This document shows positions 35,801-42,280 of a DNA stretch of 64,000 nucleotides, piece by piece. The position numbers and the translations under genes are program-made. This DNA is from Gramella jeungdoensis (lineage in GTDB: Bacteria > Bacteroidota > Bacteroidia > Flavobacteriales > Flavobacteriaceae): the NCBI RefSeq assembly GCF_023805255.1, contig NZ_JAMSCK010000001.1:682001-746000 (forward strand), read 5' to 3'. The notes below the pieces were generated by a model. The model had not been told where the DNA came from. It ran no database searches and saw only the letters and a list, made by a program, of their open reading frames with translations. Position 1 is the first letter of the stretch; every line of letters starts with the position of its first letter.

Positions 35801-36428
35801 CTGGATACTTGGCGGGGACGGCTGGGCTTATGATATAGGTTACGGTGGCGTGGATCACGTCCTAGCATCGGGAGAGGATGTTAATATCCTGGTGATGGAT
35901 ACCGAAGTTTACTCCAATACCGGCGGACAAATGTCTAAAGCCACACCTCTTGGAGCCAGTGCAAAATTTGCAGTATCAGGAAAAAGGACTTCTAAGAAAA
36001 GTCTTGCCTTACAGGCGGTCTCTTATCAGAACGTTTATGTAGCACAGGTTGCGATAGGAGCCAAGGACCTGCAAACCCTTAAGGCTATTGAAGAGGCAAC
36101 GGCTTATCCGGGACCTTCTATTATTATTGCTTATTCTCACTGCGGAGAGCACGGTTATGACCTCAAGTTTGGAGCCCGTCAGCAGGAGAAAGCCGTAGAA
36201 TCGGGTTACTGGCCATTATTCAGGTTTGATCCTTTAAAACCAAAAGGTAAAAAATTCAAGCTTGATTCTAAGCCACCTCAGATTCCTGTTAAGGAGTTTA
36301 TGTACAACGAAACGCGTTTCACAAGGGTAGCTAAAGAGAACCCTGAAACTGGAGCCGCTTTGCTTAAACAGGCTCAGGAAGAGGTGGAAACCAAATGGGA
36401 AAGACTTGAGCTCTTTAGAGATATGTAA
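32898..36428 (+). CDS. nifJ: Pyruvate:ferredoxin (flavodoxin) oxidoreductase, single-chain
   Basis: Oxidises pyruvate with CoA to acetyl-CoA and CO2, reducing ferredoxin or flavodoxin. The 1176-residue chain has all domains: N-terminal ITPASPMGEH substrate/TPP region (near 27-36), TFTASQGLLLM (near 86-96), a gamma domain near 420-640, two [4Fe-4S] motifs CTQCNKCVAICP (near 691-702) and CTGCDLCVAVCP (near 749-760), and the TPP domain with CSGCG (near 826-830), GGDGWAYDIGYGG (near 972-984) and VYSNTGGQMSKATP (near 1003-1016). It is in one unit with the ferredoxin gene. PFOR is oxygen-sensitive in many anaerobes, so its presence in a probable aerobe is notable. Confidence 0.96.
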   Translation: MAAKPPKLICDANEAVARVAHKTNEVCAIYPITPASPMGEHVDVFSSKGEKNIWNNVPRIVEMQSEGGAAGAVHGSLQAGALTTTFTASQGLLLMIPNMYKIAGELLPTVIHVAARTIATHALSIFGDHSDVMAARQTGFSMLFGGSVQEAMDFALISQVATLRSRVPFLNIFDGFRTSHEISKIDAIPDEVIKAMMPEDKIMAHKKRSLDPDNPVIRGTSQNPDVFFQAREAANLHYEKVPAIVQSVMDEFYKHTGRKYKLFDYIGHPQAEKVIIIMGSGEGAVRETVDTLLNSDEKVGVLLVRLFRPFSIEHFINEIPESVKKIAVLDRTKEPGSTGEPLYLDVVTAFSESDRPKPLIIGGRYGLSSKEFNPAMVKGIFDELLKDKPKNHFTIGINDDVSFKSLLYNPVFKTKKSTFNCMFYGLGSDGTVGANKNSIKIIGETTDNYVQGYFVYDSKKAGAQTVSHLRFGPEPIYSSYLINTADFVACHQFNFIHKYDILKKIKTGGTFLLNSPFSKEDIWDELPKKMQEEIVEKELQFYVVDATKVAHDTKLGKRTNTVLQTCFFAISGVLPKEEAIQKIKDAIVKSYSHKGDKIVNMNFNAVDKSLEYLQKVDYPKNITSTRGFKPIMTGDADPFVKEVLGKILAGEGDELPVSAFPIDGTFPTSTTQYEKRGIADFIPVWEGEDLCTQCNKCVAICPHAAIRAKVVPNEDLAAAPSSLKAVPAKGRPFASDTESYVLQVSPEDCTGCDLCVAVCPAESKEIENFKAINMRNKLDVTAEENQNWNYFTTLPYYDRTELQITNVKGSQFLEPLFEFSGACSGCGETPYIKMLTQLYGDSILIANATGCSSIYGGNLPTTPYKKNDMGHGPAWANSLFEDNAEFGLGMRLALTKKQEIAVDLLRSLEDYVGKELVEAILSNPEENEIQKKEKHSQIAELKQILSGIDDEKAVKLNELSEYLRKKAVWILGGDGWAYDIGYGGVDHVLASGEDVNILVMDTEVYSNTGGQMSKATPLGASAKFAVSGKRTSKKSLALQAVSYQNVYVAQVAIGAKDLQTLKAIEEATAYPGPSIIIAYSHCGEHGYDLKFGARQQEKAVESGYWPLFRFDPLKPKGKKFKLDSKPPQIPVKEFMYNETRFTRVAKENPETGAALLKQAQEEVETKWERLELFRDM

Positions 36429-36454
36429 CAAGTAAATAACTAACTCAAATAAAT

Positions 36455-36517
36455 AATACGTTTTTGGTTATGAAAAACTTTTAGAAGGGTTTAAATAGCT
36501 AAAAACGTATTTTTTTT
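36455..36517 (+). terminator. Terminator after the PFOR gene
   Basis: AATACGTTTTT (36455-36465) pairs perfectly with AAAAACGTATT (36501-36511) around a 35-nt loop, followed by continuous T to 36517. The loop is long for a terminator, but the 11-bp stem and T-run are clear. Confidence 0.6.
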
Positions 36518-36537
36518 AACCACCTAAATTAAAGATT

Positions 36538-36915
36538 ATGGAAAATAACGTGATCAGGACCCTGGATCAGGCCATTAAAAAGCTTGATGAGGCAAGAGAA
36601 GAGCTGGGAAGACCCGAGGAAGATGTGGTATCGTTCCTTGTGTGTAAAAATGCCCAATTTGCAATAGAGAATCTTTTAAAAGCTTATCTGTTGAAGAACA
36701 ATATTGATCCTGCAGAATATAAAACCGTAGATAGTCTTTATAAAAAATGCAGGTCTATCAATAAGAATTTTGAGCAGATAGACCTTTCCGGTTTTAATTG
36801 TAAGGCAACCGATATGAATAAGAGTTATTGTACCGATACTCCCACCGTGAGTAAATGTTACAGGATGGCCGATGAATTGAACTCTTTTCTGCGTAAAGAA
36901 CAACTTTTTAGTTAG
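36538..36915 (+). CDS. HEPN domain-like small protein
   Basis: A 125-residue all-helical cytosolic protein. Helix pairs near 1-30 and 33-57 (FLVCKNAQFAIENLLKAYLLKNNID) and a C-terminal helix (near 100-120) resemble HEPN folds, often found in toxin-antitoxin or nucleotide-binding partners. I see no RxxxxH RNase motif and no MNT antitoxin next to it. It has five Cys residues. It stands alone between PFOR (109 bp upstream, with a terminator) and the convergent nadB. Its role is unknown. Confidence 0.65.
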   Translation: MENNVIRTLDQAIKKLDEAREELGRPEEDVVSFLVCKNAQFAIENLLKAYLLKNNIDPAEYKTVDSLYKKCRSINKNFEQIDLSGFNCKATDMNKSYCTDTPTVSKCYRMADELNSFLRKEQLFS

Positions 36916-36947
36916 CTTTTGATATCAGTCTTAAATTATAATAGGGA

Positions 36948-38489
36948 TTAAGAAAAGGTACTGCATTTAGGCCGGTGCTTTTTCTGAAATAGAATGGCAT
37001 GTTCAAGAACGAGATATGCCGCCGTCACTAAATTGCGAATTTCAAAATATTCAGCACTAAAACAGTTTTTGTCAAATTCCTGTTTTATAAGACCTCTCAT
37101 CAGTTTTAACTCTTTAAGAGCATTTTCTTTCTCAAAAGGAGTTGTGAGGTAGACAAGTTCATAGGTCATGAGGGCTTTAAGCCTGTCTTTTAATTTTTCG
37201 AGAGTTTTTCCTTTTTGATAAGCTATTCTGCTCCTGCTTTCCATCGATATTGAATTCGGTTGACGGCTTATTTTATCAAGGCGTGGCAACAGATATTTAA
37301 CCGCCTGATGTGAAAATACAATAGCTTCAAGTAATGAATTGGAGGCCAGGCGATTTGAGCCATGAAGCCCCGTGCAACTACATTCACCTGATGCAAAGAG
37401 ATTTTTAATAGAGGTCTGTGCATTTTTATCAACCTTTATACCTCCACACTGATAATGTGCTGCAGGGATCACTGGAATAGTATCTGTTTCTACATTTATT
37501 CCCTTTTTCCTGCAATATTCAACGATGGTAGGGAAATGATCGGCGAATTTTTTCTGGTCAAGATGTCTGCAATCGAGATACACACATTTCTCTCCTGAAT
37601 CTGAAAGTTCCTTTAAAATACTGGCAGAAATAATATCCCTGGTAGCAAGTTCTCCTCTGGAATCATGTTGGAATAAAAACCGTTTCCCTTTATTATTTAC
37701 CAGGTAGGCTCCATATCCCCTAACGGCTTCTGAAATGAGGAATAGAGGACCGTGGTTTTTTTCAAATAAAGCAGTGGGATGAAATTGTATAAAATTCATG
37801 TCGGCTATGTCAGCCCCGGCATTATATGCCATAGCAACCCCATCGGCTGTTGCCACAGGTGGATTGGTGGTATTATGGAAAAGCTTTCCGCTTCCTCCGG
37901 TAGCCAGAAGTGTTACTTTGCTCTTAATTTCGCTAAGTATATTTTTAGTGAGGTTAAGCGCCCTTATTCCTACACAAGTGTTAACTCCTTCGTTTGATTT
38001 TATGATAAGATCTGTTACAAAATAACGAGAGAAGAGTTTAATATTAGGATATGAGGCAGCTTTAGCAAGTAACTTGGTTTGGATCTCAAATCCCGTAAAA
38101 TCCTGTTTATGGAGTATCCTGTTAAAAGAATGTCCGCCTTCCAGGCCCAGATCGAAATCGCCATTTTGGGAAAGATCAAAATTGCTTCCCCATTGCATCA
38201 GTTCCGTTAGTCTCTGGGGCGCCTGTTCCACTACCATCCTTACAACTTCAGGGTCGTTGAAGCCTTTTCCTGCTTTAATGGTATCTTCCAGGTGAGATTC
38301 AAAACTATCCTGTTCATTATTCAGAACCACCGCTATGCCACCCTGGGCTTTAATGGTGTTTCCAGATTCAGGATATTCTTTGGTGAAAATAGAAATATCC
38401 AGGTCTGGTCTTGCTTCTGCTAATTTTATGGCAAACGAAAGACCGGCAATTCCTGAGCCTACAATGGCTATGTCAGTTTGAAACAACAT
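36948..38489 (-). CDS. nadB: L-aspartate oxidase
   Basis: FAD enzyme that converts L-aspartate to iminoaspartate, the first step of NAD synthesis. The 513-residue protein starts with a dinucleotide motif GSGIAGLSFA (11-20). KAQGGIAVV (near 47-55), LATGGSGKLFHNTTNP (near 195-210), HPTALF (near 237-242) and ASGECSCTGLHGSNRLASNSL (near 370-390) are typical of the succinate dehydrogenase/NadB family. It follows nadA by 1 bp, so the two are cotranscribed and feed iminoaspartate directly to NadA. Confidence 0.96.
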   Translation of the reverse strand: MLFQTDIAIVGSGIAGLSFAIKLAEARPDLDISIFTKEYPESGNTIKAQGGIAVVLNNEQDSFESHLEDTIKAGKGFNDPEVVRMVVEQAPQRLTELMQWGSNFDLSQNGDFDLGLEGGHSFNRILHKQDFTGFEIQTKLLAKAASYPNIKLFSRYFVTDLIIKSNEGVNTCVGIRALNLTKNILSEIKSKVTLLATGGSGKLFHNTTNPPVATADGVAMAYNAGADIADMNFIQFHPTALFEKNHGPLFLISEAVRGYGAYLVNNKGKRFLFQHDSRGELATRDIISASILKELSDSGEKCVYLDCRHLDQKKFADHFPTIVEYCRKKGINVETDTIPVIPAAHYQCGGIKVDKNAQTSIKNLFASGECSCTGLHGSNRLASNSLLEAIVFSHQAVKYLLPRLDKISRQPNSISMESRSRIAYQKGKTLEKLKDRLKALMTYELVYLTTPFEKENALKELKLMRGLIKQEFDKNCFSAEYFEIRNLVTAAYLVLEHAILFQKKHRPKCSTFS

Positions 38490-38490
38490 A

Positions 38491-39441
38491 TCAATTCGAT
38501 AATTCGAGCATTCGGTTAATTGGGAGTGCGGCTTTTTTCATTATATCTTGCTCCAGTATAATTTCAGGAGTTTCATGCTTCAGGCATGAGTAGAGTTTTT
38601 CAAGACTATTCATCTTCATATAGGCACATTCACTGCAGGCGCAACTGTTATTCTCTTTAGCAGGAGCAGGAATTATGGTTTTGTCGGGAAAATGCTTCTG
38701 CATATCGTAAAGAATACCGGCTTCTGTGGCGACGATAAATGTGTTCCAGTCACTTTCAGCAATATGTTGAATTAGTCCCGATGTTGAACCAATATAGGAT
38801 GCGGCCCTTAAAATATGCCTTTCTGATTCCGGATGTGCAATGATCCTGGCCGAAGGGTATTTTTTATGCAGGTCCAGTAGCTTATCTATCGAAAAAGCTT
38901 CGTGAACCATACAGGAACCATCCCATAAAAGCATCTCACGGCCGGTCTTTTGGATGAGGTAATCTCCCAGGTTTTTATCGGGAGCGAAAATAATCTCTTT
39001 ATCCATCGGGATGGAATTGATCACCTTTTCAGCATTTGATGAAGTACACACAAAATCACTCATCGTTTTTATCTCGGCCGAACAATTTATATAGGTTACT
39101 ACCACATGTTCTGGATGCTGTTGAATAAACTTTTTAAAACTCTTAGGTTCACAACTATCGGCCAGTGAACACCCGGCATTCAGATCGGGTAAGAGTACCT
39201 TCCTTTGTGGGTTCAGGATCTTGGCGGTTTCGGCCATAAAATGAACTCCGGCGAAAACGATGATCTCTGCCTGGCTCTGAGCTGCTCTTTTCGCAAGTTC
39301 CAGGCTGTCTCCAACAAAGTCGGCCACTTGTTTTATCGCAGGTTCCTGATAATAATGAGCAAGGACCACAGCATTTTTTTCTTTTTTGAGTAGTTGTACT
39401 TTATCCTGTAATTTTTGAGTTTCAGAAGGAGTTAATTTCAT
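38491..39441 (-). CDS. nadA: Quinolinate synthase
   Basis: Condenses iminoaspartate with dihydroxyacetone phosphate to quinolinate, using an oxygen-sensitive [4Fe-4S] cluster. The 316-residue protein shows AHYYQEPAIKQVADFVGDSL (near 28-46) and PDLNAGCSLADSC (85-97). By family pattern the cluster ligands are C91, C177 (DGSCMVHEAF) and C272 (CAYMKMNSLEK region); further Cys at 267 and 269 are close by. It is first in nadA-nadB. A perfect -7 box and an FNR-type palindrome upstream match those of korA and the ferredoxin gene, suggesting shared control. Confidence 0.95.
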   Translation of the reverse strand: MKLTPSETQKLQDKVQLLKKEKNAVVLAHYYQEPAIKQVADFVGDSLELAKRAAQSQAEIIVFAGVHFMAETAKILNPQRKVLLPDLNAGCSLADSCEPKSFKKFIQQHPEHVVVTYINCSAEIKTMSDFVCTSSNAEKVINSIPMDKEIIFAPDKNLGDYLIQKTGREMLLWDGSCMVHEAFSIDKLLDLHKKYPSARIIAHPESERHILRAASYIGSTSGLIQHIAESDWNTFIVATEAGILYDMQKHFPDKTIIPAPAKENNSCACSECAYMKMNSLEKLYSCLKHETPEIILEQDIMKKAALPINRMLELSN

Positions 39442-39496
39442 TTATGGAAATTCTTAAAGAAGAGGCTGCTTTCAAGCCTTTTAATTCATCGGGTTA

Positions 39497-39504
39497 CAAA
39501 ATTA
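39497..39504 (-). promoter_or_regulatory. -7 box of the nadA promoter
   Basis: TAATTTTG on the minus strand matches TAnnTTTG at every fixed position. Its first base lies 29.5 bp from the centre of the palindrome at 39527-39540, exactly as for korA and the ferredoxin gene. Predicted leader is about 50 nt. Confidence 0.65.
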
Positions 39505-39526
39505 GAGCCTGCCTTCAGCTTAATTT

Positions 39527-39540
39527 ATGACGAAAGTCAT
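39527..39540. promoter_or_regulatory. FNR-geometry operator upstream of nadA (site 3)
   Basis: ATGAC-GAAA-GTCAT is a perfect palindrome sharing the 5-bp half-sites and 4-bp spacer of sites 1 and 2. It is directed at nadA by spacing; no -7 box at the matching distance is seen toward the aldo/keto reductase gene. Confidence 0.65.
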
Positions 39541-39663
39541 TTTTTGAGTAGAAACTGAATTTCAATCTCTATGTTTTTTACTAAAATTCTATGATAAAAG
39601 ATCAATTTTATAACTTCGGAAATTCTGAAAGAAAATTCAGGAATTATAAAATTTAAAAAGGGA

Positions 39664-40515
39664 ATGCAGATTAGTGATATCAATGGAAAGGTAAGGCTGA
39701 GAAATGGTGTTGAAATGCCATATCTTGGACTGGGAGTCTATAAAGCGAAAGATGGAGCAGAAGTTATTAATTCGGTTGGCCATGCCCTGGAGCATGGGTA
39801 TCGTTTAATAGACACAGCCTCTTTCTATGAGAATGAAGCAGGGGTGGGAGAGGCAATAAAGAACTCAGGGATTCCCAGGAAAGAAATATTTGTCACTACA
39901 AAGATCTGGATTGATGATCAGGGAGAGGAGTCTACCCGGGAAGCCTTTGAAACTTCGCTTTATAAACTGGATATGGATTATGTGGACCTGTATCTTATTC
40001 ACTGGCCTGTTCCAGGTAAATTTCTTGATACCTGGCAGATTATCCAGGAGTTATATGAGGAAGGAAAAGCGAGGGCAATAGGTGTAAGTAATTGTTTAAT
40101 CCATCACCTGGAAAGTATAAAACAGTTTGGAGGTGTTGAGCCCATGGTCTTACAGAATGAATTTCATCCAAGACTCGTTCAACAGGAGATTCTGGAATAT
40201 TGTGAAAACAATAATATCCTTTACCAGGCATGGTCTCCTTTAATGAGAGGTGAAATTTTAACCAATCCGGTCATTAAAGACCTGGCTAAAAGATATTCTA
40301 AAAGTCCGGCTCAGATCGTTATAAGGTGGGATCTTCAAAAAGGAGTTGCCTCCATACCTAAAAGCGTGCATAAGGAAAGAATTATAGAGAATTCCAAGGT
40401 ATTCGATTTTGATTTGAGAGCTGAGGAAATAGCTTTGATAGACTCTCTTGAAAATGATACCCGTACAGGAGCTCACCCCGATCATTTTATGGAACATTTT
40501 CAGAAAAAACCATGA
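39664..40515 (+). CDS. Aldo/keto reductase
   Basis: A cytosolic NADPH-dependent carbonyl reductase of 283 residues. The catalytic tetrad is intact: D50, Y55 (IDTASFYENE), K80 (TTKIW) and H113 (LIHWP). The C-terminal cofactor segment IPKSVHKERIIEN (near 236-248) is present. It resembles the 2,5-diketo-gluconate reductase/AKR5 group used for many small aldehydes, so the substrate cannot be named. It stands as a single gene between divergent nadA and tRNA-Pro. Confidence 0.9.
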   Translation: MQISDINGKVRLRNGVEMPYLGLGVYKAKDGAEVINSVGHALEHGYRLIDTASFYENEAGVGEAIKNSGIPRKEIFVTTKIWIDDQGEESTREAFETSLYKLDMDYVDLYLIHWPVPGKFLDTWQIIQELYEEGKARAIGVSNCLIHHLESIKQFGGVEPMVLQNEFHPRLVQQEILEYCENNNILYQAWSPLMRGEILTNPVIKDLAKRYSKSPAQIVIRWDLQKGVASIPKSVHKERIIENSKVFDFDLRAEEIALIDSLENDTRTGAHPDHFMEHFQKKP

Positions 40516-40579
40516 AAATTTTAAATTTCGATTTCCTTTTGATAATTAAAATAAAGCTGTTTAATTTGCAGTCCTGAAT

Positions 40580-40653
40580 CGGGATGTGGCGCAGTCTGGT
40601 AGCGTATACGCATGGGGTGCGTGGGGTCGCTGGTTCGAATCCAGTCATCCCGA
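40580..40653 (+). tRNA. tRNA-Pro (anticodon GGG)
   Basis: A 74-nt cloverleaf. Acceptor arms CGGGATG (40580-40586) and CATCCCG (40646-40652) pair, with discriminator A at 40653. The anticodon stem TACGC/GCGTG encloses loop ATGGGGT with anticodon GGG; the T-arm contains CTGGTTCGAATCCAG. No CCA is encoded. It complements the TGG isoacceptor at 10655. Confidence 0.95.
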
Positions 40654-40686
40654 CTTTTTCAATATTTCATTAAGAAATAAAACACA

Positions 40687-40723
40687 GGGTAATTACATGG
40701 TTTTTATGTAATTACCCTTTTTT
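40687..40723 (+). terminator. Terminator of tRNA-Pro(GGG)
   Basis: A perfect 12-bp stem (GGGTAATTACAT, 40687-40698, with 40706-40717) is followed by six T residues (40718-40723). Confidence 0.85.
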
Positions 40724-40793
40724 AATTTGAATGGAATTTTTTTACTTTCTTCAATTTCAAATTGGATACAGAACAGAAATAAGTATTCTAAAG

Positions 40794-41828
40794 TTAAATA
40801 AATCTTGATAAAGATGTTCTTCTAGTTGATTCACGATGAATAATATCAGCTTGTATGATAAATTCAAGTCGTTCTAGAGATAACTTTCCATCAATCCGGT
40901 CTGCTATGGTATGCACGGCCATTTCTCCCTGTTCCCTGGCTTTTTGATCAATGGTGCTTATAGATGGTAAAAAGGTTTCTCCCATTATTCCATTTGTAAA
41001 ACCTATAAGGGACACTTCTTCGGGTATTTTAAAACCTAAGTTTAGTAGTTGGCGCGCAGTTAGCACTGTTGTCAATTCATCAGAAGTCAGGATCCCATCT
41101 ATTTTCTCTTTAATAAGCAGTCTTTTTAAATCTTTAAAGGGGTATTGTGTTGAGTTTACTTCCAGTTCTAAACATTTGTCTTCTAAATTGTATTTACTTA
41201 AAGCGTTTCTATATCCCTTATTTCTGTTTTCGCTTACACTGGTTTTGGTTATTCCAGAAATATATACGATTCGTGAGCATCCAGAGTTCAAAAGTTCCAG
41301 TGTGGCCAGTTCTGCTTCAAGCTTGTCATCAATAAAAATCTTATCAGCTTCTATTTCATTAAGAATTCTGTCAAACATCACCAGAGGAATATCAAATTTT
41401 CCAGGAAAATTTAGGTGCTCTATCTGTTTTGTGGCTTGTGTTTCTCTGGATGGTGAAATCAATATGCCATCAACTTGAGACCTAATGAGCATCTCTATTG
41501 CTTGCTTTTCTTTCTCAACAGATTCTTTAGAAATGCATATAATCACTTTATATCCTAATTCTGTCGCTTTCTCTTCAATTCCGTCAAGCACCATAGAGAA
41601 GAAATTTGGAAGAATGTCAGGAACTATTATTCCCAGGGTATTAGTTTTACTTGATTTTAGACCCTGGGCAAAACTGTTGGGAAAATAATTACTTATAGTA
41701 GCCAATTCTTTTACTCTGTTTTTTGTCTCCGTACTAATTTCAGAACTTCCGTTTAAGGCCTTTGAAACTGTACTTATAGAGAGATTAAGTTTGAAAGCCA
41801 GTTCCTTTAATGTCATTTTCTTGTTCAT
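40794..41828 (-). CDS. LacI family transcriptional regulator (pectin locus, left)
   Basis: A 344-residue DNA-binding regulator. The HTH is at about 5-24 (LKELAFKLNLSISTVSKALNG), followed by the hinge helix and a periplasmic-binding-protein-like sensor domain starting TNTLGIIVPDI (near 63-73). It is divergent from susC across a 452-bp region that contains two LacI-type palindromes, so it probably controls the pectin locus and itself in response to a uronate metabolite (inference). Length and domains are normal. Confidence 0.92.
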   Translation of the reverse strand: MNKKMTLKELAFKLNLSISTVSKALNGSSEISTETKNRVKELATISNYFPNSFAQGLKSSKTNTLGIIVPDILPNFFSMVLDGIEEKATELGYKVIICISKESVEKEKQAIEMLIRSQVDGILISPSRETQATKQIEHLNFPGKFDIPLVMFDRILNEIEADKIFIDDKLEAELATLELLNSGCSRIVYISGITKTSVSENRNKGYRNALSKYNLEDKCLELEVNSTQYPFKDLKRLLIKEKIDGILTSDELTTVLTARQLLNLGFKIPEEVSLIGFTNGIMGETFLPSISTIDQKAREQGEMAVHTIADRIDGKLSLERLEFIIQADIIHRESTRRTSLSRFI

Positions 41829-41902
41829 TCCTCAATTTTTATAATAAAAATGTATTTACTATTTATGGGTAATTGTTTTGGTTTCAATATAATAAGAAAT
41901 TA

Positions 41903-41916
41903 TGTTATCGATTACA
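41903..41916. promoter_or_regulatory. LacI-type operator near the LacI gene (site A)
   Basis: TGTTATCGATTACA is a near-palindrome centred on CG with one mismatched pair. It lies about 75 bp upstream of the LacI start codon and may serve autoregulation. Confidence 0.5.
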
Positions 41917-42057
41917 TTTTTATCTATATACCTGGAAAAACAGCTAATCTACTCATTACTGATTATTAATTTCCAAAAAACAGCGCTTAAAAAGTTATGT
42001 ATTACGAAAAACCACCTTCTAAAAATAGGTAAATACAAAAATTTTGCTGAAAATATT

Positions 42058-42086
42058 TTGTTTTTGATATATAATAGATATATTTA
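42058..42086 (+). promoter_or_regulatory. susC promoter
   Basis: TTG (42058-42060) and TATATTTA (42079-42086) are 18 bp apart, matching the Bacteroidetes -33/-7 pattern with one mismatch in the -7 box. The operator of site B covers the expected transcription start. Confidence 0.55.
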
Positions 42087-42087
42087 C

Positions 42088-42099
42088 GCAATCGATTGC
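42088..42099. promoter_or_regulatory. LacI-type operator at the susC start site (site B)
   Basis: GCAATCGATTGC is a perfect 12-bp palindrome whose centre is 14.5 bp downstream of the first base of the susC -7 box, a position that would block initiation when bound. Confidence 0.7.
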
Positions 42100-42280
42100 A
42101 TTGTTAAATTATTTAAGAATTGATTGATAATTCTAGAAATAACAGGCTTTTTTAGGTGAATATAACCGGTTTTGTTATTCTTAATTTAACATTTTTTGTA
42201 GTCAAAATAGGATTAACCACCAATAGAATTAAAGAAAACGGGTAGAGAAGCACTCACTATTAATTTAACTAGCTAATTTT

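Larger units (their letters stand above)
41829..42280. promoter_or_regulatory. Divergent regulatory region between the LacI gene and susC
   Basis: This 452-bp gene-free stretch is very AT-rich. It holds two AATCGATT-core palindromes (41903-41916 and 42088-42099) and the susC promoter (42058-42086). The predicted susC leader is close to 190 nt, which is long; no clear hairpin was found in it. Confidence 0.65.

Noticed and set aside
40951-41478. A 175-codon plus-strand open frame.
   Set aside because: It is a Ser-rich antisense shadow of the LacI ligand-binding domain.
41902-42123. A 73-codon plus-strand open frame between the LacI gene and susC.
   Set aside because: It covers the two LacI-type operators and the susC promoter, has a low-complexity AT-driven composition and no recognisable domain.
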